Of a stretch of 64,000 bases of DNA, positions 17,390 through 27,096 are shown piece after piece (the first letter of the stretch is position 1; every line of letters begins with the position of its first letter). This stretch comes from CAZKWG01 sp964615375 (GTDB lineage Bacteria; Myxococcota_A; UBA796; CAZKWG01). The DNA is taken from assembly GCA_964615375.1 (NCBI GenBank), contig CAZTOW010000022.1, forward strand, positions 62,001-126,000, read 5' to 3'. A program made the translations under genes and the position numbers. A model generated the notes under the pieces. That model did no database searches, was not told the DNA's origin, and saw only the letters and a program-made list of their open reading frames with translations.

Positions 17390-17872
17390 TCAGTCCTCGT
17401 CCTTGCTCCCGGCGGCGCTGCCCACGGTGCGGGGGATGATCTCGCCCAGCTTCTCCAGCACCTTCGCGCACGCGCTCTCGAGGTTCTTGCGGACGAAATT
17501 GTCGAAGATCACGTCGCCCAGCGGGCCCGGGCCGCCCGGATCGAAGTCCATGTGCAGGGTGACGAGCGTGTTGGTGCTGGGCTTCAGCGTGCGCAGGCTG
17601 TAGTGGAGCTGACCGGCGAAGCGCTTGCCGCTGGTCTCCACCTGCACGCGACGCCCGCCGTGGCTGTCGTCCATCCCGACGTAGCGGTAGGTCATCACCC
17701 GCTTCTTGACGGGCGTGTTCAAGGTGAGCTCCCAGTGGCCTGGGGAGACCTCCTTCATCGCGTCAAAGGCCCCTTCCAGGATCTTCCGCTGGTTGGACAC
17801 GTCGCCCAGCCACTCGAAGACCTCTTCCCGACGAATCCCCCGCAGCATGATGTCCGTCGTGAGTACAGCCAT
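17390..17872 (-). CDS. SRPBCC (START-like) family protein
   Basis: A 160-residue protein with a ribosome site (AGAGGG) before the ATG. The opening strand followed by a helix-turn (VFEWLGDVSNQRKILEGAF), the strands (GHWELTLNTP, RVMTYRYVGMDD, TLVTLHMDFDPGG) and the long C-terminal helix (DNFVRKNLESACAKVLEKLGEII) are the SRPBCC/polyketide-cyclase arrangement. Such proteins bind hydrophobic ligands. The substrate is unknown. First gene of the minus-strand run that reaches the kinase/lyase pair. Confidence 0.82.
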   Translation of the reverse strand: MAVLTTDIMLRGIRREEVFEWLGDVSNQRKILEGAFDAMKEVSPGHWELTLNTPVKKRVMTYRYVGMDDSHGGRRVQVETSGKRFAGQLHYSLRTLKPSTNTLVTLHMDFDPGGPGPLGDVIFDNFVRKNLESACAKVLEKLGEIIPRTVGSAAGSKDED

Positions 17873-17947
17873 GACCCTCTCCCGTGAACGGGGCTGGTAT
17901 CACGGCGGGCCGGGTTAGGACAGCCTGTAGCCCCCGAGGAAGTGCCC

Positions 17948-18775
17948 ATGCTCCCGCTCGCCCTCATCCCTTACTTCCAGGTCCCCGTGTGGGAGCTGGG
18001 CCCCGTCGTGCTGGATCCCTGGGCGATCCTGGTCTGCGCGGGCTTCATCGTCGGGCTGGAGGTCGCGCGGGCCCGCGGCATCCGCCTGGGGCTCGACGTG
18101 CGCGACGTGGTGGACGGGGCCGTGTTCACGGTGGGGATGGGCTTCTTCGTGGGCCACATCGTCCACGTCGCCGCCTACAACCCCCACCTGATCGACGAGC
18201 GCGGCTGGACGGAGCTCTTCCGCGTCTGGGGAGGCTTCTCCAGCACCGGCGGGATGCTGGGCGCGATCATCGGGTCCAGCCTGTTCTACGGGGTGCTGAG
18301 GAAGCGCCCCTTCTGGGTGCACGCCGACGCCATCATGTTCGGCTTCCCCTGGGCCTGGGTGCTGGGGCGGCTGGGGTGCTTCACCGCGCACGACCACATC
18401 GGGAAGAAGAGCGACTTCTTCCTGGCCGTGGACTTCCCCGGCGGGGCGCGACACGACCTCGGCCTCTACGAGGCCATCTGCACCGTGGCCATCGGGCTCA
18501 CCTTCCTGGCGCTCCGCCGCCGACCCTTCCGGCCGGGGCTCTTCGTGGCGCTGTTCGCCGCGATGTACGCTCCGATCCGCTTCGGGCTGGACTTCCTGCG
18601 CAACACGGATCTGGAGAACGCGGACGTGCGCTGGGCCGGGCTCACGCCCGCCCAGTGGGTGATGATCGCCTTCTTCGGGGTCTCGGTCGGGCTGCTCTCG
18701 CGCTTCCTGCGCGCGACGGAGGGGCTCGTCACGCCCCAGACGGGCGCGGAGCCTCCCTCGGACGCGCAGACCTGA
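17948..18775 (+). CDS. lgt: Prolipoprotein diacylglyceryl transferase (variant signature)
   Basis: A 275-residue multi-span inner-membrane enzyme that attaches diacylglycerol to the lipobox Cys of prolipoproteins. The ATG at 17948 has GAGGA 7 bases before it. Family features are WAILVCAGFIVGLEVA, HIVHV, the FSSTGGMLGAIIG loop, FPWAWVLGRLGC and a C-terminal helix with PIRFGLDFLR. The signature Arg-Gly-Asn segment of E. coli-type Lgt is replaced by GRLGCFTAHDHIG, so this is a divergent subgroup. Many lipoproteins in this window would be its substrates. Second copies elsewhere in the genome are possible. Confidence 0.88.
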   Translation: MLPLALIPYFQVPVWELGPVVLDPWAILVCAGFIVGLEVARARGIRLGLDVRDVVDGAVFTVGMGFFVGHIVHVAAYNPHLIDERGWTELFRVWGGFSSTGGMLGAIIGSSLFYGVLRKRPFWVHADAIMFGFPWAWVLGRLGCFTAHDHIGKKSDFFLAVDFPGGARHDLGLYEAICTVAIGLTFLALRRRPFRPGLFVALFAAMYAPIRFGLDFLRNTDLENADVRWAGLTPAQWVMIAFFGVSVGLLSRFLRATEGLVTPQTGAEPPSDAQT

Positions 18776-18778
18776 GCG

Positions 18779-19786
18779 CTACTCGCAGACCGGCTCGCCC
18801 GCGTCGCAGCCCGGACAGTCGCTGTCGGCCACGCCGATGACGGTGGTGTCCACCTCATCCCCGCTCAGGTCCTCCACCCGGATGGAGAGGCAGTAAGCCT
18901 CGTCATCAGGGCAGGCCTCGCAGGTGATCCCCAACAGGACGGCGAAGTCGCAGAGCTCGTCGGGGGTGAACCCGATCCAGTCGGCGACGTAGCGGGCGTC
19001 CATCTGGCCCTGGAGGGTGCCGTTCTCGAAGCGGCTGCCGTCCTCGGTCCAGACGCCGCTGAAGTCGAGGTTGTAGATGGGCACCGGGTCGCCCTCGATG
19101 AGGGTCACCCAGAACTCCGCCGACGTGCCGCGCACGCCGCCGTCGTCGTAGGTGGCGTCCTCGATCTCCGAGCTGGCCAGGCAGTAGTCCTGGTGCGTGC
19201 TGCTGGTGTCCTCGGTGTCCGTCGCGGCGATGCGCAGATCCACCGTGCCCGGGCCTGCGCCCCAGACGCCCAGCAGGCCGGGGACGAGCTGGTCGCCCAG
19301 CAGGGCCTCCAGCGCGGCCGGCTCGGTGATGGTGCCGTCGGAGAGGTTGAACTCCCAGGCCCGGTCCACCAGGTGATCGGGCGAGGTGGGCGCGACGGTG
19401 GTGAAGCTGAAGCTCTGGGAGCCCGTGCAGGTGTTCGCGGTCACGGTGTAGAGCGTGTCCGCCTCCAGCTCGCCGTCGGCGGTCCAGGTCAGCGTGAGGC
19501 CGTCCGTGGAGACCGTGTACGTGCCCGGGATGTCGCTCTCCAGGTAGGCCGTCGCGTCGGCCTCCGTGAGCACCACCGAGGGGACGGCGTCGAGCGCGAC
19601 GTCCACCGCGCCGTCGAGCGGGTCGGTGCTGGCCACCGCGGCCGTGCAGGGCGGGGGCTCGTCGGTGTCGTCGGGGGGCGTGCCCGTGTCGTCGGGGGGC
19701 GTGCCCGTCTCCTCGACCTCTCCAGAGCCGCCCTTGTCTTCCTTGTCGCACGCCGCCAGCAGGGTCAGGAACAGGAACCCGCGCAT
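18779..19786 (-). CDS. Lipoprotein with Ig-like domain, unknown function
   Basis: A 335-residue protein with GGAGG ahead of the ATG. Signal peptide and lipobox LLAAC (Cys13) are followed by an acidic, repeated linker (GTPPDDTGTPPDDTDE). Residues about 48-130 look like a bacterial Ig-like domain of the Big_5 type (STDPLDGAVDVALDAVPSVV...TYTVTANTCTGSQSFSFTT). The C-terminal half is Cys-rich at the end (CEACPDDEAYC, DCPGCDAGEPVC), likely disulfide-bonded. It lies 56 bases after the NtrC gene on the same strand. Surface or periplasmic anchoring is expected. Role unknown. Confidence 0.8.
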   Translation of the reverse strand: MRGFLFLTLLAACDKEDKGGSGEVEETGTPPDDTGTPPDDTDEPPPCTAAVASTDPLDGAVDVALDAVPSVVLTEADATAYLESDIPGTYTVSTDGLTLTWTADGELEADTLYTVTANTCTGSQSFSFTTVAPTSPDHLVDRAWEFNLSDGTITEPAALEALLGDQLVPGLLGVWGAGPGTVDLRIAATDTEDTSSTHQDYCLASSEIEDATYDDGGVRGTSAEFWVTLIEGDPVPIYNLDFSGVWTEDGSRFENGTLQGQMDARYVADWIGFTPDELCDFAVLLGITCEACPDDEAYCLSIRVEDLSGDEVDTTVIGVADSDCPGCDAGEPVCE

Positions 19787-19842
19787 GAAACCTCCATCTC
19801 AGGAGAGCATATCCCCGCCGCATCCAGCCCGCAGCAGGCTTT

Positions 19843-21201
<1,359 letters not shown>

Positions 21202-21210
21202 AGGCGCTCC

Positions 21211-21261
21211 CTGACAGGATGTCGCACTGTGACATCTTTTCGGAGTGGTGTCAACCTGTCA
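21211..21261. promoter_or_regulatory. Nested inverted repeats upstream of the NtrC-type gene
   Basis: TGACAGG (21212-21218) and CCTGTCA (21255-21261) flank an inner pair GATGTC (21218-21223) and GACATC (21231-21236). The core reads TGTC-N7-GACA. Half-sites of the TGTCA type recur four times in 50 bases. This looks like a binding site for a dimeric regulator in front of the response-regulator gene, perhaps the regulator itself. No -24/-12 promoter was found by eye. Confidence 0.4.
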
Positions 21262-21741
21262 ATGGGCGCGGCGGGCGAGCAGGAACTGACGGAGCTCCTC
21301 ACCCGAGGACACCAGGAGCAGAGCCTCCGCCGCGGCCTCCAGATCCTCCAAGGTGCACAGGCTCAGGATGGCCTCGAGGCTGCTCAGGGACTCGGGGAAG
21401 CGCAGCGCGATCTGCCGGCGGAGCGTGGACGCCATGGCCTCTCGCCGACCCTGGGAGATACCTTGCGAAATTCCCTGCGAGATTCCCTGTGAGATTCCCT
21501 GTGAGATTCCCTGTGAGATTCCCTGTGAGATTCCCTGGTCCATCCCCTTCTGAAACCCCTTCTCGTAGCTCTCTTCGACCAGCTCACGCAGAAACTGGGA
21601 CTCCATGAGCTCCTCCTGGGTCACGAGGTGGCGGATCAGCTCCCCGCCGAAGCGCCTGTCACACAGAATATATAACGACGCCAGCAGGTCGCCTCGCTGT
21701 GCAGGGCCGAGGGTCCGTATCTGCCGGAGCGCGACCAGCAC
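21259..21741 (-). pseudogene. C-terminal fragment of an Rpn/PD-(D/E)XK-transposase-like protein
   Basis: An open frame of up to 160 residues from a GTG. It resembles only the C-terminal half of Rpn-like (recombination-promoting nuclease) proteins: a Leu-rich helical stretch, then EEL..SQFLRELVEESYEKGFQKGMDQG followed by seven ISQG units and an alpha-helical tail ending LARRAH. The N-terminal nuclease with its catalytic acids is absent, because the sensor kinase gene ends at 21809. It sits between kinase and response regulator of one signalling system. It may be a decayed insertion remnant or a domesticated small gene. The frame is still open, so translation is possible. Confidence 0.5.
21455..21538 (-). 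repeat. Seven 12-bp tandem repeats encoding ISQG units
   Basis: Seven head-to-tail 12-base units (plus-strand consensus GAGATTCCCTGT). The first two are degenerate and the last five nearly identical. They encode a coiled, Gly/Gln-rich ISQG repeat. Near-identity suggests recent slippage expansion and likely length polymorphism. Confidence 0.85.
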
Positions 21742-21808
21742 CGTCTCGGGCGTCGCGCCCGCGCCCGGTCCAGGCAGGGTCTCTCGTGCGGGCGCCCCAG
21801 AGGGCTGT

Positions 21809-23647
21809 TCAGCCCTCTCCGCCGGGTGAGGCGGGCATCGTCAGCGTGAAGGTGCAGCCCTCGCCGGGCCGGGCCTCGCAGGCGAGCGCGCCGCCCACGT
21901 CCTCGAGCTCCTGGCGGCTGATGGCCAGGCCGAGCCCGGTGCCCTGGGCCTTCGTCGTGTAGAAGGGCTCGAAGGCGCGATCCACCTGCGCGGGCTCCAT
22001 GCCCGGCCCGTCGTCCCGGACGACCACCCGCAGCCTGCCCTCGGCGTGGGAGAGCGCCACCTCGACGTGCCGTGCGCCGGCCTCCACCGCGTTGCGCAGC
22101 ACGTTGCGCAGGGCCCGGCGGAGGGCGTCCCCGTCCAGCTCGACGACCGGGAGCCCCTCGCCGCGCACGGTGACCTCCACGCCGGCCCGCCGCAGCACCT
22201 CCTCCTCGACGCGCGCGACCTCGCGGGCCAGGGCGAGCGGATCGGTGGGGGCGAGCTCGGGCTGGCGGCGGCGCGAGAGATCGAGGTAGCGCGCCGTGAT
22301 CCGCTCCAGTCGCCGGATCTCGCCGGTGATGGTCTCCAGCATCGCCCGGGCCTCCTCGCCCGCGTCCGCGCCGGGGGCCAGCTCCTCGGAGAGCAGCTCG
22401 GCGTTGAGGCTCATGGCGTTGAGCGGGTTGCGCACCTCGTGGGTGATCTGGGCCAGCATCTGCCCGACCAGGGCGAGGCGCTGCGAGCGGGCCAGTCGCT
22501 CGCGATCGGCGATGCGCTCGGTGACGTCCTCGCCGACGATGAGCGCCCCGCGCGGCCCGAAGGGGACGACGTCCACGTCGAAGAGCCGACCCCCGAGCGA
22601 GAGCGCCTCCACCCGTCGCGCCGCCCGCTCGGGCGCGCTCGCCAGCAGCCCGGCCAGGGCCTCGGGGAGCGGGGCCCCCTCCGAGACGCCCCACAGCGTG
22701 GTCGCCGCGGGGTTGGCCATGGCGACGTGCTCCGGGTCGCCCTCCACCACGACGAGGCCGGCGCGGATGGCGTCCAGCACGCTGCGCAGCCGGAGCGAGA
22801 GCCGGTCCAGGGCCGCCGCGCGCTCCGAGAGCCGCCGGTCACGCTCGGCCACCGCCTCCGCCATCGCGTTGAATTCCCGGGCCAGAACGCCCACCTCGTC
22901 GCGGGAGCGCACGTCCACCCGCGGGGCCGCCTCGCCCGCCGCCAGGCGCTGGACCTGGGCCGTGAGCCGGCCGATGGGCTGGAGGGTGAGCAGCGCGAAG
23001 CCCGCCATCACCCCCGCCAGCACCGCCGCCAGCGCGGAGAGCGTGCCCGACACGGTGAGCGCGCGGACCTGGGCCTGGGCGGTGCGCTCGCTCACGGCCA
23101 GGATGCGCCCCTCCACCAGCGCGCCGAGCTGGTCGATCTGGAGCCCCAGCTCCTTCTTCTTGCGGTCCAGCTGGTTGCGCGCCGCCGTGGCCTGGCTCGG
23201 CTCCCCGGCGCCCTCCAGCCAGTCGGCGGCGGCCTGGTCGAAGCCCTGGCGCGCCTCGTCGATCTCGCCCAGCAGGGTGAGCGCGCCCTCCAGCGCCCGG
23301 CGCTCCTCGGGGTCCTCCATCGGCGTGAGCGCGGCCACGACCATGCCCCGGCCGCGCCCGATGTCGTCCTCCAGGCTCGCGCTGTAGAAGGCGGCGTTGG
23401 AGCGATGTCCCGCCAGCGGGCGCGGGCCCTCCCGGCTGCCCCGCTCCAGGTCCCTGTCCATCTGCCTCAGCACGGCGTTCAGGTCGGCCGCCACCCCGGC
23501 CAGCGGGAGATAGACGGCGTTGATCGCGCGCAGGCCGTCCCCGATGGAGCGGAGCTGCACCAGCCCGTAGACCAGAGCCCCGGCGAAGGCCGAGAGGCTG
23601 AGGGCGAAGACCGCGAGGATCCGCGTGCGGATGGAGCGGAGGAGCAC
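21809..23647 (-). CDS. Sensor histidine kinase with HAMP and PAS-like domains
   Basis: A 612-residue membrane sensor with a GTG start one base after the TGA of the PEGA-like gene. Domains in order: membrane helix 1 (about 8-30), periplasmic helical sensor (31-195), helix 2 (about 198-222), HAMP (225-275), PAS-like (285-375), HisKA with phospho-acceptor His403 (QITHEVRNPLN), and HATPase with an N box (RNVLRNAVEAG), RDDGPGME and GTGLGLAIS. Catalytic features are complete. Probable partner is the NtrC-type regulator downstream on the same strand. Confidence 0.94.
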   Translation of the reverse strand: MLLRSIRTRILAVFALSLSAFAGALVYGLVQLRSIGDGLRAINAVYLPLAGVAADLNAVLRQMDRDLERGSREGPRPLAGHRSNAAFYSASLEDDIGRGRGMVVAALTPMEDPEERRALEGALTLLGEIDEARQGFDQAAADWLEGAGEPSQATAARNQLDRKKKELGLQIDQLGALVEGRILAVSERTAQAQVRALTVSGTLSALAAVLAGVMAGFALLTLQPIGRLTAQVQRLAAGEAAPRVDVRSRDEVGVLAREFNAMAEAVAERDRRLSERAAALDRLSLRLRSVLDAIRAGLVVVEGDPEHVAMANPAATTLWGVSEGAPLPEALAGLLASAPERAARRVEALSLGGRLFDVDVVPFGPRGALIVGEDVTERIADRERLARSQRLALVGQMLAQITHEVRNPLNAMSLNAELLSEELAPGADAGEEARAMLETITGEIRRLERITARYLDLSRRRQPELAPTDPLALAREVARVEEEVLRRAGVEVTVRGEGLPVVELDGDALRRALRNVLRNAVEAGARHVEVALSHAEGRLRVVVRDDGPGMEPAQVDRAFEPFYTTKAQGTGLGLAISRQELEDVGGALACEARPGEGCTFTLTMPASPGGEG

Positions 23648-23648
23648 C

Positions 23649-24245
23649 TCAGGGCTCGCGCGGCGGCGGCGCGTCCCCGTCCGGCACCTGCGCGGCCGGC
23701 GCCCAGGCGCCCTCGGGCCCGAAGACGTCCAGCGGGCGGCCCCTGGACGCGGTGGCGACGACGCGATCCTCCGCGCCCAGCGTCAGCGTGCCCCTCGACC
23801 AGATGGTGAGCAGGTCGGAGGAGCGGATCTCCAGGGTGTGCTCGCCGGCGGGCAGGCCCTCCAGGCGCACGGTCGCCGCGCCGGAGAAGACGAGGCGGCG
23901 CGCGTCGTCGATCACCAGCGCGAGCCGATCCTGGCCGGTCGCCTTCACCTCGAGGGCCGGTCGGGGAGGCGGCCCGCGCTGCACGGCGTCCGCCGTGACG
24001 CTGGTCGCGCTCACCCGCAGGAGCGCGTCCCCCGACTCGGGGAGCTGCACCGTGAGCGTGCGCGCCTTCCCGCCCGCCACGACCTCCAGCAGGTGCGGGC
24101 CCGCGGGGAGGCCGACCAGGGCGAGGCGCTCGGGCCCCCAGGTCTGGGTCAGCACCTCGCCGCGCTCGCGCAGCTCGAAGGGCACGGCCGCGTCCACCAG
24201 CAGGTCACCGGCGAGGGCCACCGAGAGCAGCGTCATCCACATCAT
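23649..24245 (-). CDS. Secreted PEGA-like protein
   Basis: A 198-residue protein. Residues 1-13 form a short signal peptide (MMWMTLLSVALAG). The body has two PEGA-type beta units, ALVGLPAGPHLLEVV and RLEGLPAGEHTLEIR. PEGA domains are small surface or periplasmic beta-sandwiches common in Myxococcota. GGAG lies upstream of the ATG. Its gene is the first of the sensor-kinase operon, and its stop is one base from the kinase start. It may present the signal to the periplasmic sensor (inference). Confidence 0.8.
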   Translation of the reverse strand: MMWMTLLSVALAGDLLVDAAVPFELRERGEVLTQTWGPERLALVGLPAGPHLLEVVAGGKARTLTVQLPESGDALLRVSATSVTADAVQRGPPPRPALEVKATGQDRLALVIDDARRLVFSGAATVRLEGLPAGEHTLEIRSSDLLTIWSRGTLTLGAEDRVVATASRGRPLDVFGPEGAWAPAAQVPDGDAPPPREP

Positions 24246-24303
24246 GCTCGCTCCGTCGCGACGCGCGAGCGTGCGCGCCCGAGGAGGTTATCCCACCGAG
24301 AAC

Positions 24304-25548
24304 ATGACCGCCCTCCACAGCCACACCCTCGACAACGGCCTGCGCGTCCACCTGCGGCCCGATCCCTCCGTGCCCGTCGTGGGGATCGCGCTCCACTACG
24401 ACGTCGGCTCCCGCAACGAAGAGCGCGGGCGCTCCGGCTTCGCCCACCTGTTCGAGCACCTGATGTTCGAGGGCTCGGCCCACGTCGCGAAGACGGAGCA
24501 TTTCAAGCTGATCCAGGGCCATGGCGGCCAGCTCAACGGCACGACCAGCCAGGACCGGACCAACTACTACGAGTCGCTGCCCGCCCATCAGGTGGCGCTC
24601 GGCCTCTGGCTGGAGGCCGACCGGATGCGGGCGCTGGCGATCACGGAGGAGAACTTCGAGCACCAGCGCCAGACGGTGATGGAGGAGCGCCGCCAGCGCG
24701 TGGACAACGCGCCCTACGGGCTCGCCTGGCTGCGCTTCGGCGAGCTCTCCTACGCCTGCTGGGCCTACGCGCACCCGGTCATCGGCTCCTGGGAGGACCT
24801 GGAGGCGGCGCGCTTCGAGGACGCCCTCGAATTCCACCAGCGGTGGTACCGGCCGGACAACGCCGTGCTCACGCTGGCGGGCGATCTGGACCCGGACGAG
24901 GTGATGGGCCTGGTCCACGCCTACTTCGGCGACATCCCCGCGGGGGGCGAGCGGACCGAGCCCGACCTCCACGAGCCGCGTCGCGCAGGGCGGGTCGAGG
25001 CCGTGGAGGAGGCGCCGCTGGCCCAGCTCCCCACGGTGTTCACCAGCCACCAGGCCCCGCCGCTCTGGGACCCCGACTTCTACGTCTACGAGGTCATGGA
25101 GACGCTGCTCTTCAGCGGCCCCTCCAGCCGGCTCTACCGACGCCTGGTCGTGGACGAGCAGGTCGCGGTGGAGGTGAACGGGGGCTACGAGGCGCATCGG
25201 GGCCCCAGCCTGATGGCGGGCTACGTGGTGGCGCCGCGGGGCGCCGATCTCGGGCGGGTCGCGGCGCTCTACCAGGAGGAGCTCACGCGGCTCCAGCGGG
25301 AGCCGGTCTCCGCGCGCGAGCTCTCCAAGGTCTGCAACCAGCTCCGCACCGCGCGGCTGCTCGGCCAGGAGAGCGCGCTCCAGCGGGCCCTGGCCCTGGG
25401 GCGGGCGGCGCTCTTCCACGGCGACCCGGACTGGGAGGCGCGCTACCTGGAGCGGGTGGCGGCCGTGCGACCGGAGGACATCCAGCGGGTCGCCGCCCGT
25501 GATCTCGGCGCGGAGACGGCCGTGACGCTGAGCGTGGTGCCCCGATGA
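24304..25548 (+). CDS. M16B zinc peptidase, catalytic subunit
   Basis: A 414-residue peptidase of the processing-protease type. The inverted zinc motif HLFEH (His48, Glu51, His52) is intact. The third ligand is Glu127 or Glu128 in MEERRQRVDN, at the expected distance. The usual VGSRNE, GGQLNGTTS and RWYRPDNAVL motifs are present. Its TGA overlaps the ATG of a second M16 gene, as in other heterodimeric M16B pairs (catalytic plus non-catalytic). Cytoplasmic or periplasmic location is unclear because no signal peptide is seen at this start. Confidence 0.93.
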   Translation: MTALHSHTLDNGLRVHLRPDPSVPVVGIALHYDVGSRNEERGRSGFAHLFEHLMFEGSAHVAKTEHFKLIQGHGGQLNGTTSQDRTNYYESLPAHQVALGLWLEADRMRALAITEENFEHQRQTVMEERRQRVDNAPYGLAWLRFGELSYACWAYAHPVIGSWEDLEAARFEDALEFHQRWYRPDNAVLTLAGDLDPDEVMGLVHAYFGDIPAGGERTEPDLHEPRRAGRVEAVEEAPLAQLPTVFTSHQAPPLWDPDFYVYEVMETLLFSGPSSRLYRRLVVDEQVAVEVNGGYEAHRGPSLMAGYVVAPRGADLGRVAALYQEELTRLQREPVSARELSKVCNQLRTARLLGQESALQRALALGRAALFHGDPDWEARYLERVAAVRPEDIQRVAARDLGAETAVTLSVVPR

Positions 25549-26930
25549 GCGGCGTCCCCATGAGCTACCCCACCACGCCCCCCATCCGACACACCCCGCG
25601 CCCCTGGGCCTTCCCGGTGGTTCAACGCCGGGTCCTGTCCTGGGGCCTCACGCTCGCCGCGGTGCGGCTGCCCGCCCTGCCGCTGGTGCAGGTGCGCTGG
25701 ACCTTCCGCGGGGGTCGCTCCGCGCTGCCCACGCCGGCCACCGGGGCGGCGCGGCTGATGGCCAACGTGCTGAGGCACGGCACGCGGCGTCGGGGCTCGG
25801 CGGAGCTGGCCGAGGCCCTCGATCACCTCGGCGCGCGCCTCAAGGCGGGCGTTTCCCTGGACCAGGCCAACCTCACCCTGACCGGGCAGTCCGCGCAGCT
25901 CGCCGAGCTCCTGGACCTCGCCGATGAGCTCGCCTTCGAGCCGAGCTTCCCGCAGGCCGAGCTCGACCGGGAGCGGGTGAGCGCGCTGGAGCTGCACGAG
26001 CACGAGCGCGTCCACGCCGAGACGGTGGCGGCGCGATGGCTGGCCTTCCTGCTCTACGAGGCGCACCCCTACGGCTGGCCGCCGACGACGAAGGCGGGCC
26101 TCACCCACGCCGCGCGTGAGGAGCTGGAGGCCCTGCACGGGCTCCTCTTCGCCCCGGAGCGCGGGCTGCTGACGGTGGTGGGCGACGTCGATCCGGAGCG
26201 CGTGCTGGAGCAGCTCGCGGCGCGGTACGCCACGCCTCCCATGGCCTCTGCCCTGCTGGGGCCCGTCAACCGGGCGCCCCGGAGCGGCGGACGCCGGGTG
26301 GTGGCGGTGGATCGGCCCGGTTCGGAGCAGGTGGCGGTGGCGATGGGCCACACGGTGCTGGAGCGCACGCATCCGGACTATCTGGCCTTGCGCGTGGCCA
26401 ATCAGGTCTTCGGAGCGGGGGCCAGCAGTCGCCTCTTCATGGACCTGCGCGAGCGCCGCTCGCTCACCTACGGGGCCTTCAGCGCGCTGGACGCCGGGGC
26501 CCTGGGCGGCGATCTGGTCGCCAGCCTGTCCACCGCGCCGGCCAAGGCCGCGCAGGCCGTCGGCGCGCTGCGCGATCAGTGGGAGGCCCTCGTCGCGAGC
26601 CCGCTCACCGAGGACGAGCTCGATCCGGCCCGGCGCTTCCTGGTGGGCTCCTTCCCGCAGAGCGCGAGCGGGGTGGCCGGCATCGGCGGGCTGGTGGCCA
26701 GCCAGTGGCTGCTGGGGCTGCCCGACGACACCTGGACGACCTACCTGGAGGCGCTGGCCGCCATCGACGCGGGGCGGGCCTCGGACGCGGTCGCGCGCTG
26801 GGTGCGCCCCGCCGAGGCCTGCGCCGTGATCGTGGGCCCGCTGGAGCTGGCCCGGGAGGCCGCGCGGGCGCTGGGCGAGCCCGAGATCGGAGAGGCCGCG
26901 TCCCCCGCCTGGGAGCGCGAGCCGGCTTGA
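25545..26930 (+). CDS. M16B peptidase-like subunit lacking the zinc motif
   Basis: A 461-residue M16-fold protein. The HxxEH motif is absent (position reads ATGAARLMANVLRHGT), so it should be non-catalytic. The substrate-binding Arg/Tyr segment RRSLTYGAFSAL, typical of the partner subunit, is kept. The ATG overlaps the TGA of the catalytic gene, and the pair is expected to form a closed heterodimer that degrades peptides. A second ATG 15 bases on is a possible alternative start. Confidence 0.9.
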   Translation: MSGVPMSYPTTPPIRHTPRPWAFPVVQRRVLSWGLTLAAVRLPALPLVQVRWTFRGGRSALPTPATGAARLMANVLRHGTRRRGSAELAEALDHLGARLKAGVSLDQANLTLTGQSAQLAELLDLADELAFEPSFPQAELDRERVSALELHEHERVHAETVAARWLAFLLYEAHPYGWPPTTKAGLTHAAREELEALHGLLFAPERGLLTVVGDVDPERVLEQLAARYATPPMASALLGPVNRAPRSGGRRVVAVDRPGSEQVAVAMGHTVLERTHPDYLALRVANQVFGAGASSRLFMDLRERRSLTYGAFSALDAGALGGDLVASLSTAPAKAAQAVGALRDQWEALVASPLTEDELDPARRFLVGSFPQSASGVAGIGGLVASQWLLGLPDDTWTTYLEALAAIDAGRASDAVARWVRPAEACAVIVGPLELAREAARALGEPEIGEAASPAWEREPA

Positions 26931-26982
26931 CCCCCGTGGCGTCGGGCGCGCGGGCCCAGGAGCCCCTTGCGGGCGCGCACGC

Positions 26983-27011
26983 TTGCGGGCATTTTCTCGC
27001 GAGGCTATGCA
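26983..27011 (+). promoter_or_regulatory. Candidate promoter of the parvulin-SurA-pdxA operon
   Basis: TTGCGG (26983-26988) and TATGCA (27006-27011) with an ideal 17-base spacer, 86 bases before the ppiC-type start, in an otherwise non-coding 166-base gap. The match to the sigma-70 consensus is moderate. Confidence 0.4.
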
Positions 27012-27096
27012 AAAGCCCCTCTGTCCCGAAATCTGCGCGTCGCCCCGCTTGCGCCCGGCGACCGCGATCCCGAAACTGACCTCCAAAGGAGCTTTC

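Noticed and set aside
21455..21538. Tandem repeat considered as a CRISPR-like array
   Set aside because: Units are 12 bases with no spacers and lie in frame in a coding-like sequence. This is a slippage repeat.
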